This document shows, piece by piece, positions 24,178 through 32,500 of a DNA stretch of 41,422 bases (position 1 is the stretch's first letter; each line of letters begins with the position of its first letter). The notes beneath the pieces are model-generated. The model was not told the origin of the DNA, ran no database searches, and saw only the letters and a program-made list of their open reading frames with translations. This DNA comes from an uncultured Lachnospiraceae bacterium (lineage in GTDB: Bacteria > Bacillota > Clostridia > Lachnospirales > Lachnospiraceae). The DNA is taken from the NCBI GenBank assembly GCA_947626415.1, contig CANQSA010000022.1:1-41422 (forward strand). The letters are read 5' to 3'. Both the position numbers and the translations under genes were made by a program.

Positions 24178-24987
24178 TTATTTTACGGAATCTCCGTTGA
24201 CCGGGAAGCGGAAATAAGTGTCCGGATAAGGTTCATTCTCCAGTGTGAAATGCCACCATTCCGTATCAAGCGGCTTAAATCCGTTGTCTACCATGATCTT
24301 TCTGAGGATATTCCGGTTATCGATCTGTTCTTTGGTCAAATCTCCGGTATAATCCGGATGGGAGCGTTCTCCAAAGTAATCAAACACGCCTCCCATATCC
24401 AGTTCTTTTCCCGTCTTCATATCAAACAAGGTCAGATCCAGCGTGCTTCCCCGGCTGTGACCGGATTTGCTGGCGATATAACCCTGGTCGAATAATACGG
24501 ACTTGTCAAGCTCCGGATAAAAGTATGCTTTCATGCGCGTGTCATCGAGATCTTCCGCCCATTCGATAAAGTTATCTACCGCGGACTGGGGACGGTAAGC
24601 GTCATAGATCTTCAGGCGGTACCCCTGTGCCTCCGCATCGGCTTCCGCTGCCTTGAGCGCGGCTGCGGCTTCTTTGGTAATCAGCGCGCAGGCTTCTTCA
24701 TAACCGTCGACCCGATCTCCGACAAAATTGTAAGTGGAATAGTATCGGATCTCCAGGATTACGCCGGGCACCTCCTCGGCGAGGGAAATAAATCCGGATG
24801 CGTCGTCTTCCGCGGAAAGGGCAGTTGTCGGTGTCTGGTTCGCAGCGGGAACGGCAGTTGTCTCTCCGTTAGACACGCCGGGAGTGGCAGTTGTCTCATC
24901 CACGGATGCGCCGCAGGCGGATAACAGAAGCATCGCGGCAGCGGCAGTCAATAAGTTCAGAAATCGTTTTTTCATAGTTGGTTTCAT
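24178..24987 (-). CDS. D-Ala-D-Ala dipeptidase (VanX-like, M15D) lipoprotein
   Basis: The product has 269 residues. A lipoprotein signal ends in LLLSACG, followed by a Thr/Ala-rich linker to about residue 60. The catalytic domain shows EVPGVILEIRYYSTYNFVG, IYDAYRPQSAV, the Zn ligands in SGHSRGSTLDLTLFD (H-x6-D) and EWWHF with catalytic Glu and the third ligand His. VanX-type enzymes cleave D-Ala-D-Ala. Without vanH/vanA nearby and with an external lipid anchor, a role in cell-wall recycling is more likely than glycopeptide resistance. The start may be the ATG at 24987 or the one four codons later. Confidence 0.85.
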   Translation of the reverse strand: MKPTMKKRFLNLLTAAAAMLLLSACGASVDETTATPGVSNGETTAVPAANQTPTTALSAEDDASGFISLAEEVPGVILEIRYYSTYNFVGDRVDGYEEACALITKEAAAALKAAEADAEAQGYRLKIYDAYRPQSAVDNFIEWAEDLDDTRMKAYFYPELDKSVLFDQGYIASKSGHSRGSTLDLTLFDMKTGKELDMGGVFDYFGERSHPDYTGDLTKEQIDNRNILRKIMVDNGFKPLDTEWWHFTLENEPYPDTYFRFPVNGDSVK

Positions 24988-25116
24988 CTTCTTTCTTTTC
25001 CGTTTCAGCCGGCCAATCGACCCTATCTACTATACCATAAAATCAGCCGGCGCGCAATCAATCTCTGAAAAATATGCAGGCTAAAACCGGAGCCGAAAAT
25101 GATCTCTAATTTTGTG

Positions 25117-25146
25117 TTGCGATTCTGCTATGACCTGTGCTATAAT
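25117..25146 (+). promoter_or_regulatory. promoter of the MATE transporter gene
   Basis: TTGCGA (25117-25122), 18-bp spacer, TATAAT (25141-25146), 65 bp before the chosen start. It lies in the divergent gap with the VanX-like gene. Confidence 0.6.
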
Positions 25147-25210
25147 CCAGTGCACCGGAAATTTTTCGGAAATTTCTTCGGAACTGCTTATCGGGAAGGA
25201 GATGGAACAG

Positions 25211-26632
25211 ATGCATGAAAAGGGAACCGGCGCTTCGTTTTTATGGGGTCCGTTTTTGAAAAAACTGGCGGCAATTGCCATTCCGGTGGCCTTTCAAAAT
25301 CTGCTTACGACGACGGCCAGTATGGTAGATACGATGATGGTCGCGCCGCTCGGAGAATTGTCCGTGGGAGCGCTTGGACTGTGCGCGCAGTTTTCCTCTC
25401 TGATGTTTTCGGGATACTGGGGATTCTTTGGCGGCGGGATGCTGTTTATTTCGCAGTACTGGGGATCCGGCGAAGAGGACGGCGTGGAGCGTTCTTACGG
25501 AATGACCTGGATGTGTATGATGACGGTGGCTGTGATCTTTGGCTGCTTAGCAATCTTCGCGCCAGGACTGGTGATGAACATATATACCGATAAAACGGCG
25601 ATTCAGGAGATAGGCATTTCCTATTTGCGGATCGTGGGCTTTGCCTATATCATGCAGGTATTCTCCATGGCGATGAGCTGCCTGCTGCGGTCAACGGAGC
25701 GCGTGCGGATTCCGATGATCGCGTCGATCGTATCCGTTTTGACGAATTTGGGCTTAAACTGGGTATTTATTTACGGACATCTGGGAGTTCCGGCAATGGG
25801 AATCCGCGGAGCGGCGATCGCGACTACCTGCGCGGCAGCCGTCAATATGCTGACGATCTATCTGCTGGCATGGAAAAGCGGATATCCGTATCTGTTCCGG
25901 ATCCGCGGCCATTTTCGCTGGAATCGCGGACAGTTAAAGAATTTTCTGACGAAATGCTTTCCGATCCTCTGCAACGAAATTCTGGTGGGGATCGGAAATA
26001 TGCTGATCAATATTACGCTGGGACGACAGCCGGAGTATGTGATTTCGGCCGTGGCTGTCTTCCGTACTTTGGAAGGGCTGATCATCGGCTTTTTCGCCGG
26101 CTTTTCCAGCGCGGCTTCCGTACTGGTCGGGAAATGTGTAGGAGCGGGAGAACTCCGGACTGCGTATGAGCGGGCAAAGCGGCTTGTTTACCTGTGCAGC
26201 GGCGTCATTCTGGCGGCAAATCTCATTTTGTTTGCCGTACACCGGCCGATCCTTACGCGCATGAGTCTTTCCGGCTTGTCTTATGAGGCGGGCGTATGGA
26301 TGCTGCTGATCTACGGCGTGGTTTCCGTGATCCGTATGGGGAATTGGATCCAGAATGACACTTATCGCGCGGCGGGAGACGCAGTTTACGGAACGGTGCT
26401 GGAGATCGTGTTTATGTACGTGCTGATGCTGCCCTGCGTGCTGGTCTCCGGTTTTGTTCTGCACCTGCCGTATTGGGCGATTTTCCTGTGCTGCTATGTT
26501 GACGAGCCGATCCGTTATATATTGATGCAGATCCATCTTTATTCCGGGAAATGGGTAAAACCGATCACGGAATCCGGAAAAGCAGCACTGCCGGAGTTTT
26601 TGTCCGGCCGAAAGCGAAAAGGCAGGCACTAG
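25211..26632 (+). CDS. MATE family multidrug/Na+ efflux transporter
   Basis: The product has about 473 residues with some 12 hydrophobic helices in two six-helix halves. The N-terminal LAAIAIPVAFQNLLTTTASMVDTMMVAPLG and the G-x-G-A-A motif in the first half (GIRGAAIATTCAA) are typical of the family. The ATG at 25211 has AAGGAG with a 9-nt spacer; an ATG at 25202 touches that SD and is less likely. Such proteins export drugs or metabolites against Na+ or H+ gradients; the substrate cannot be read from sequence. Confidence 0.9.
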   Translation: MHEKGTGASFLWGPFLKKLAAIAIPVAFQNLLTTTASMVDTMMVAPLGELSVGALGLCAQFSSLMFSGYWGFFGGGMLFISQYWGSGEEDGVERSYGMTWMCMMTVAVIFGCLAIFAPGLVMNIYTDKTAIQEIGISYLRIVGFAYIMQVFSMAMSCLLRSTERVRIPMIASIVSVLTNLGLNWVFIYGHLGVPAMGIRGAAIATTCAAAVNMLTIYLLAWKSGYPYLFRIRGHFRWNRGQLKNFLTKCFPILCNEILVGIGNMLINITLGRQPEYVISAVAVFRTLEGLIIGFFAGFSSAASVLVGKCVGAGELRTAYERAKRLVYLCSGVILAANLILFAVHRPILTRMSLSGLSYEAGVWMLLIYGVVSVIRMGNWIQNDTYRAAGDAVYGTVLEIVFMYVLMLPCVLVSGFVLHLPYWAIFLCCYVDEPIRYILMQIHLYSGKWVKPITESGKAALPEFLSGRKRKGRH

Positions 26633-26641
26633 GAGCCTGCC
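26616..26641 (-). terminator. probable terminator of mntP
   Basis: On the minus strand, GGCAGGC ... GCCTGCC is followed by TTTT, about 36 nt after the mntP stop. The stem spans the stop codon of the converging MATE gene. Confidence 0.6.
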
Positions 26642-26676
26642 TGATTGCAGATCCGGCGCCGCCGGATTCCGGTGTA

Positions 26677-27234
26677 TTACAGAATCTCCAGATGTTCTAA
26701 CAGGATCAGTGTGCCGATGGCAATGAGGATCAGACCGCCTGCCAGTTCTGACTTGGATTGATAGCGGGCGCCAAATTGATTTCCGATCTTGACGCCGGCG
26801 GCAGAAAAGAGAAAGGTCGTGCATCCGATCAGCAGAATGGCGGGGAGAATGGATACGTTTAAAAACGCAAAGGTGACGCCGACTGCCAGAGCGTCGATAC
26901 TGTCGGCGATTGCCAGCGGGAACATCGCTTTTGCGGAAAAAGAAGCGTCCAGTGTTTTGACCTCGCCCTGGGATTCCAAGATCATATTGATCCCGATAAA
27001 AGCAAGCAGGCCGAACGCGATCCAGTGGTCTACCTGTTCAATCAATGAGCGGAATCCGGTTCCCAGAAAATATCCGATCAGCGGCATAAGCGCCTGTGCG
27101 CCGCCGAACCATAATCCGGCGGAGAGCAGATGTTTTTTCTCCACAGTCTGTACGGAAAGTCCTTTGCAGATGGAAATAGCAAAGGCGTCCATAGATACTC
27201 CGACTGCGATTACGATCAATTCCCAAAGATTCAT
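26677..27234 (-). CDS. mntP: manganese efflux pump MntP
   Basis: The 185-residue protein has six TM helices. The two DUF204 half-repeats are visible, each with an Asp in the membrane: GVSMDAFAISICKGL and PLAIADSIDALAVGVTFAF. MntP exports Mn2+. The start at 27234 is fixed by homology (MNLWELIVIAVGVSMDAF) and GGAG upstream; the frame stays open through the repeat but that extension is not part of MntP. No yybP-ykoY riboswitch is visible. The transcript instead carries repeat copy B. Confidence 0.92.
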   Translation of the reverse strand: MNLWELIVIAVGVSMDAFAISICKGLSVQTVEKKHLLSAGLWFGGAQALMPLIGYFLGTGFRSLIEQVDHWIAFGLLAFIGINMILESQGEVKTLDASFSAKAMFPLAIADSIDALAVGVTFAFLNVSILPAILLIGCTTFLFSAAGVKIGNQFGARYQSKSELAGGLILIAIGTLILLEHLEIL

Positions 27235-27377
27235 AGCAATCTCCATTCCGGAGCGTTTACGCGTAGGAGGCGACGAGAAATTCGCGAAGGCGATTTCTCG
27301 TCTGCCATCATGGCTATTTGGGACGTTCCGGCACAAATAGCCGTGTGAAAAATCAGCACATCGGTGTGATTTTTCAC
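27231..27377 (-). CDS. candidate 48-residue small protein encoded by repeat copy B
   Basis: On the minus strand, CGGAGG (5-nt spacer) precedes a GTG at 27377. The frame ends with a TGA at 27233-27231 overlapping the mntP ATG (ATGA). The product begins (M)KNHTDVLIFHTAICAG, like copy A. In the shared 136 bp, two of three differences are silent in this frame. The gene would be first on the mntP transcript. Function and translation are unknown. Confidence 0.4.
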   Translation of the reverse strand: MKNHTDVLIFHTAICAGTSQIAMMADEKSPSRISRRLLRVNAPEWRLL

Positions 27378-27381
27378 ACTA
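27246..27381 (-). repeat. 136-bp structured repeat element, copy B
   Basis: Inverted copy of 16022-16157 with 133 of 136 identities. All three local hairpins are preserved; the G-to-A change breaks one pair of the long-range CCGGAGCG stem. As with copy A, it ends 11 bp before the ATG of the downstream gene, here mntP. Confidence 0.9.
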
Positions 27382-27399
27382 ACCTCCGTTTTTTTCCTC

Positions 27400-27436
27400 A
27401 GAAAAAAGCATATAATGTCAAAATTAAAAAGTCAAT
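27400..27436 (-). promoter_or_regulatory. probable promoter of the small frame and mntP
   Basis: On the minus strand, TTGACT is followed by a T/A-rich spacer and TATATG/TATGCT. Spacing depends on which -10 is used (15-17 bp). A short leader would then lead to the CGGAGG of the small frame. Confidence 0.45.
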
Positions 27437-27522
27437 CTCTTTTTGTGTTTTTTCATAGCGGCTCCTCACTGATAAAGCGAGGCTCGGTTGGTAATACTGA
27501 AAATGTGAGTGACGTGCTCGTT

Positions 27523-27578
27523 ATTCGCCCATGAAATGTGCAATTCGGATTGACATTCGCCCATGTTTTGTGTAAAAT
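27523..27578 (+). promoter_or_regulatory. promoter of the DUF4143 ATPase with two direct repeats
   Basis: TTGACA (27550-27555), 17-bp spacer, TAAAAT (27573-27578). Two direct repeats ATTCGCCCATG-N3-TGTG (27523-27540, 27555-27572) are offset by 32 bp, about three helical turns. The second fills the promoter spacer, an arrangement expected for a repressor operator. Confidence 0.6.
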
Positions 27579-27612
27579 GATAGTGAAAGAGTATTGCAGG
27601 AGGCGTGTACAG

Positions 27613-28968
27613 ATGTATCTGAGAAGAAAAGTCGATGCCTTTTTAGACGAGTGGAAATCGGCCGGCAGCCGGAAACCGCTCATCATCAAAGGAAGCCGCC
27701 AGATCGGGAAAACCGAATCCATTCTGCATTTTGCGGACGCAAACTATGAAAACATCATAGAGATCAACTTTGTCCGAGACGAGAAGTATAAAGGAATCAT
27801 TTCCGACGGTTACAGCGCCGCGGATATTATCAAGAACATTTCGCTGATCGACCCGTCAAAAAAGTTCGTACCGGGTAAGACTTTGATCTTTTTCGACGAG
27901 ATCACGGAATTTCCGGAGATTTCTACGTCGTTGAAATTCTTCTGCACAGACGGGCGGTTTGACGTCATTTGCAGCGGATCGATGCTGGGGGTCAATTATA
28001 AAAGAATCGAAAGCAACAGCGTAGGATACAAAACGGACTATGAAATGTTTTCGATGGATTTTGAAGAATTTTTATGGGCAAAGGGCTATGGAAATGATAC
28101 CGTCGAAAACCTGCTTGCCCATATGAAGGGGCTTGCGCCGTTTGGCGAGTTGGAGATGAACACGTTCCACGCCCTGTTTTTGGATTATAACATTCTCGGG
28201 GGGATGCCCGCCGTCGTTGCGGAATATATCGAACGCAGCACCTTTGAGGGTTCTCTGGATACACAGAAGCAGCTGATTGCGGGCTATAAAGAGGATATCC
28301 GCAAATATGCTTCCGGCATCGATCAGACGAGAATCATCAATGTGTTTAACCGGGTTGCGCCGCAGCTTGCCAGAGAGAATAAGAAATTTCAGATTTCCAA
28401 GGTCGCGTCCGGCGCACGGTTCCGTGATTACCGTGGATGTGCGGAGTGGCTCGCAGACGCCGGTATGGTAAATATTTGTTACTGTATGGAGTTCCCGGAA
28501 CTGCCCCTCGGCGGAAATTACGAGCCTGATACCTTTAAGCTGTACTTTGCGGATACGGGGCTGCTGGTGTCTATGCTGGACGACGAATCCCAAGAGGATC
28601 TTCGAGCCAATAAAAACCTTGGCGTGTACAAAGGCGCTCTTTTTGAAAACATGGTCGGCGAAGCGTTGATCAAACAGGGATACAAGCTCTACTACTACCG
28701 AAAAGAGGATTCCACGCTGGAAGCGGATTTTTTCATTCGTTCGGCAGTCTCTCTGATCCCCATAGAGGTAAAGGCAAAAAGCGGGAGGGCAAAATCGCTG
28801 AAAACACTGATTGCATCAGAGCGTTATCCTGATATCCGATACGGCATCAAGCTAAGCAAAAACAATATAGGACACAAAGGCGGCATTTATACCTTTCCCT
28901 ATTTCTGTGCGTTCCTGCTGAAACGGTTCATGGCGAATTTTCGCGCAGAGGAAGAAGCGGAAGGATAA
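27613..28968 (+). CDS. AAA-type ATPase with DUF4143 domain
   Basis: The product has 451 residues. The Walker A motif is degenerate for P-loop rules but recognisable as IKGSRQIGKTES (about residue 26), and Walker B is KTLIFFDEITEFP. The C-terminal DUF4143 domain includes LYFADTGLLVSML, FENMVGEALIKQGYKLYYYR and a PD-(D/E)xK-like LEADFFI ... PIEVKAK. AGGAGG lies 9 nt before the ATG. Members are common in accessory regions of anaerobes; their function is not settled. Codon use is GC-richer than the CRISPR genes that follow. Confidence 0.85.
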   Translation: MYLRRKVDAFLDEWKSAGSRKPLIIKGSRQIGKTESILHFADANYENIIEINFVRDEKYKGIISDGYSAADIIKNISLIDPSKKFVPGKTLIFFDEITEFPEISTSLKFFCTDGRFDVICSGSMLGVNYKRIESNSVGYKTDYEMFSMDFEEFLWAKGYGNDTVENLLAHMKGLAPFGELEMNTFHALFLDYNILGGMPAVVAEYIERSTFEGSLDTQKQLIAGYKEDIRKYASGIDQTRIINVFNRVAPQLARENKKFQISKVASGARFRDYRGCAEWLADAGMVNICYCMEFPELPLGGNYEPDTFKLYFADTGLLVSMLDDESQEDLRANKNLGVYKGALFENMVGEALIKQGYKLYYYRKEDSTLEADFFIRSAVSLIPIEVKAKSGRAKSLKTLIASERYPDIRYGIKLSKNNIGHKGGIYTFPYFCAFLLKRFMANFRAEEEAEG

Positions 28969-29171
28969 CTTGAGAATGCATGCCTACGGTTTCAATAAAA
29001 AGCCGCACAAAATGAGGAGTTTCAGGCGGACAAAGCTGACAGAAGCGCCGGCACTCTGAAATGTTATACGTGCGGCGGCACCGGCAAAAAGTAAGAATTT
29101 GAAATATCCCTCAACTTATGAAGAGCCCCTTTTGTTAGACAAAAGATAAGTCTAATGAAAGGGGTCTTTTT
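28969..29171 (+). other. decayed intergenic sequence with a zinc-ribbon-like gene end and a terminator-like hairpin
   Basis: One frame ends LKCYTCGGTGKK (stop 29092-29094), like the last zinc knuckle of a small zinc-ribbon protein, but it has no convincing start. A long imperfect hairpin (29123-29166, arms GCCCCTTTTGTTAGAC and GTCTAATGAAAGGGG) with TTTTT after it may be a terminator or the end of an insertion sequence. Confidence 0.4.
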
Positions 29172-29351
29172 ATGCCATCGGGAAAGAAGAAATATTCGGC
29201 TGAGAAGATGGTTTTTGATCGTTTAAAAGAAAAAACGAATAAAATAGAAATTTACTTGAAAATAGAAAAATTATATGGTATATTAAGGATAAGACGGAGC
29301 GGCAAGAAGTGGGAAAATGAAGACAGTAAAAAAGACTTACCATGCAGATAA
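29172..29351 (+). pseudogene. probable remnant of an IS3-type transposase orfA
   Basis: The 59-codon frame starts MPSGKKKYSAEK, like the helix-turn-helix start of IS3/IS150-group OrfA proteins, but then departs into low-complexity Lys/Ile-rich sequence. It directly follows the hairpin and T-run, as in some such elements. Its end overlaps the tracrRNA terminator on the other strand. It could also be a chance frame. Confidence 0.35.
29256..29284 (+). promoter_or_regulatory. candidate plus-strand promoter upstream of the cas operon
   Basis: TTGAAA (29256-29261), 17-bp spacer, TATATT (29279-29284). A transcript from here toward cas9 would first cross the tracrRNA terminator hairpin, which also has a T-run on this strand, and then run antisense to the whole tracrRNA. 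Weaker alternatives closer to cas9 are TTGTGG-17-TAGAAT (29384-29412) and TATATT at 29473-29478. Confidence 0.4.
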
Positions 29352-29467
29352 GTCTTTTTATCAATACATTTGTAATTCCACTCTTGTGGAGGCTCCAAGG
29401 AGCGATTAGAATAAATTTTGATTTGAACTTGTAGTGTGAACTCATATGGTGGTAAACCGTTTGAGTT
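29328..29467 (-). ncRNA. tracrRNA of the type II-A CRISPR system
   Basis: Minus-strand RNA of about 140 nt. The anti-repeat (29457-29431) is complementary to bases 9-36 of the CRISPR repeat except for one C/T position and one missing base. After a bulge (CAAG), TTCAAAT pairs with the repeat's GTTTGA to form the lower stem. Two hairpins follow (GCTCC-TT-GGAGC around 29391-29403; TCCAC-AAGA-GTGGA around 29377-29390), then a terminator (AAAGACTTA / TAAGTCTTT, 29331-29357) with a T-run. Repeat pairing, RNase III processing and Cas9 binding are family knowledge. Confidence 0.92.
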
Positions 29468-29473
29468 ATAGAT

Positions 29474-29502
29474 ATATTACAAGAAAATGATGTATTTGTC
29501 AA
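29474..29502 (-). promoter_or_regulatory. promoter of the tracrRNA
   Basis: On the minus strand, TTGACA (29502-29497), 17-bp spacer, TAATAT (29479-29474), close to full consensus. The start is expected near 29467, just before the anti-repeat. The promoter lies inside the cas9 5' region, 40 bp from its ATG. Confidence 0.85.
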
Positions 29503-29541
29503 TAGAAAAACAAAAAATTAAGAAGTGAAAGGAAGGAACGA

Positions 29542-32500
29542 ATGAGAGAACGAAACGATTATTATCTGGGATTTGATATTGGAACCAATTCCGTGGGTTG
29601 GGCGGTGACAGACGAGGATTACCGTATTCAAAAATTTAATGGAAAATTGATGTGGGGAAGCCGCCTTTTTGATGAGGCAGATACAGCACAGGAACGCCGT
29701 ATGCACAGAACGCTTCGCAGACGCTTACAAAGAAGACGTTGGCGTATCAATTTGCTCCAGGAACTTTTTGCAGAGGAAATCAGCAAAACAGATATGGGTT
29801 TTTATCAGCGTTTAAAGGATGGAGCCTTACTGCCGGAGGATAAGAGAGAGAATCAGGCAGATACACTATTTCATGATGCGGATTTTCATGATGCGCAGTT
29901 TTATGAAAAATATCCGACAATCTATCATCTGCGCAAAGCGCTTATTGTGGAAACGGATAAAAAGGATATTCGTCTTATTTACCTGGCGCTGCATCATATC
30001 ATGAAACATCGGGGGCATTTTTTGTATTCCGGAACAGTGGAAAATGCAACCTCGTTCCGTTGTGCATATGAAAATATGGTACGTTGTCTGGAAGATGAGT
30101 TTGGTATGGCACTAAGCTGTGATAATGAAGATGAACTGAGCGATATCGTCCGGGATAAGAAAATCCCAAAACGAGATAAGGTGTTGAAAATTTTATCTCT
30201 ATGGCATTGCGAAGACGGAGACAGGCAGAAACAGTGGAAAGCAATTGTAGGAATGCTTTGCGGTTCAAAGGTTAAATTAGCGGATGTATTTGCTGACGAT
30301 ATGTTAAAAGATATCGACCATGCGTCTGTTTCATTTTCTGATTCAAATTATGATGAAATATATTCGGAGTTGGAAGAAATCCTTCAGGAACGCTGCGGTA
30401 TTTTGGATCTGATAAAGGGTGTATATGATTGGGGAATTCTGGCAGATATTCTGAAAGGCGGGGAGTATCATGGAAACAGCTATCTTTCGATCGCTAAAGT
30501 TGAAATTTACGAAAAACATAAGCGAGATCTGCAGCGTTTAAAAGATGTAATACAGGATTTTGACAGAGCTGAATATCGTGATTTTTTCCAGAAGCCAGGG
30601 AAAGATAATTACTGTGCTTATATTGGAACAACGATGCAAAATGGGAAAAAGATTTCAGTAAATCGTTGCTGCAATTACGATGATTTTCGAAAGGCAGCGG
30701 AGAGAATTTTGAAAAAAATACCGGGTGCGGACAGGGATGAAAGGATTGCTTCCATTATAAAAGAACTGGATCAGGGATTGTTTCTGCCATTACAGGTGTC
30801 AAAGGAAAATAGTGTTATCCCACATCAAGTTCATACAATGGAATGCAAAGCGATTCTGAAAAATGCGGAAAAACACTACGATTTTTTACTGAAAAAAGAT
30901 GAAAAAGGGAGGACAGTCAGTGAGCGGATCATTCAGTTGTTTGAATTCCGTATTCCATATTATGTCGGCCCGTTGAATACGACGCATGGAAAAAATAGCT
31001 GGATGATAAGAAAAGCAGGAACAAAAGGAAGAATTGATCCCTGGAACTTTGAAGAAATGGTAGATGTCAATGCTTCTGCAGAGCAATTTAAGCGACGGAT
31101 GACAAATAAATGTACGTATCTTCTGGGAGAGGATGTACTCCCTAAGTATTCGTTGTTATATTCAGAATTTATGGTTTGGAACGAACTGAATAATGTAAAG
31201 ATTAAGAGCGAAAAACTGCCCGTTGAACTGAAAACCAAGATATTTGAGGAAGTATTTCAGAAAAATAAAAAAGTAACCGGAAAAACTTTATTAAATTATC
31301 TCAAATGTGAGGGAATCGAAGCAGAAGGAAGTGACTTATCTGGATTTGATCAGACATTTAAAAGCTCTTTGACGTCTTATCTGGATATGAAAAAAATCTT
31401 TGGAGAAGAAATCAACAGATATTCATATCGGGAAATGGCGGAAGACCTTATTTTGTGGATTACTTTATATGGGGATGCGCCGAAAATGCTGAAACAGGTA
31501 ATCCGCAGCCATTATGACGAGAACAGTTTGTCAGAGACACAGTTGAATAAAGTATGCCGTTTGAAATATCAGGGTTGGGGAAGATTATCCAAGGAATTCT
31601 TAAATGGTATGGAAGGCGCTTCGATTGAGACAGGAGAGGCGTTTACAGTGATTAAGGCTCTGCGGGAAACAAATGATAATCTTATGCAGATTTTGAGCTC
31701 CAACTATACATTTGCCAAAGAGATAGAGAAAAGAAACAAGGCACAGTTTCAAAATGATATCAGTTTCAATTATGATGCTATCATGAAGGAATTGGTTGCG
31801 TCTCCCGCAATTAAGCGTGCTGCATGGCAAGTGCTGCTGATTGCAGAAGAAATCCGAAAGGTGATGGGAAAAGAACCGTTAAAGATCTTTATAGAGATGG
31901 CAAGAGGTTCTGAGGAGAAGAAAGCGACGACATCCAGACAGCAGAGATTACTGCAATTATATGCAAAAATTAAGGATGAGAGCAGGGACTGGAAAGCAGA
32001 ATTGGAAAATAAAAAGGAAAGTGATTTTAGGAGTATCAAACTATATCTATATTATACGCAGATGGGAAGATGTATGTACTCCGGAAAGCGTCTTGATCTG
32101 TCACAGTTGGCGAATATAGACGTATGCGACAGGGATCATATTTATCCGCAGTCTAAAACAAAAGATGACAGTCTTGACAATCTTGTGCTTGTTTTAAGTG
32201 AATATAATCGTGCGAAAGGCGATGGAATGATCAAGGCAGAATGGCAGAAAGAGATGATGCCGTTTTGGAAAATGCTGAAAGATAAGGGGCTGATTTCAGA
32301 GAATAAATTCAGACGCTTAACGAGAAAAACACCTTTGACAAATGAGGAAATGGCAGGATTTATCAATCGGCAGCTGGTGGAGACTCGTCAATCCTCCAAA
32401 GTAGTAGCGGAATTATTTCAGCGTTTGTATGGAAATTCACAGGTCGTTTATGTAAAAGCAAAAGCGGTTTCTGATTTCCGCAATGAAACTTTAGAGGCTG

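Noticed and set aside
24178-24987. Glycopeptide resistance determinant
   Set aside because: No vanH, ligase or vanRS is nearby, and the protein is a lipoprotein.
27613-28968. DUF4143 ATPase as part of the CRISPR system
   Set aside because: It is separated from the locus by decayed DNA and has its own promoter; such ATPases occur widely without CRISPR.
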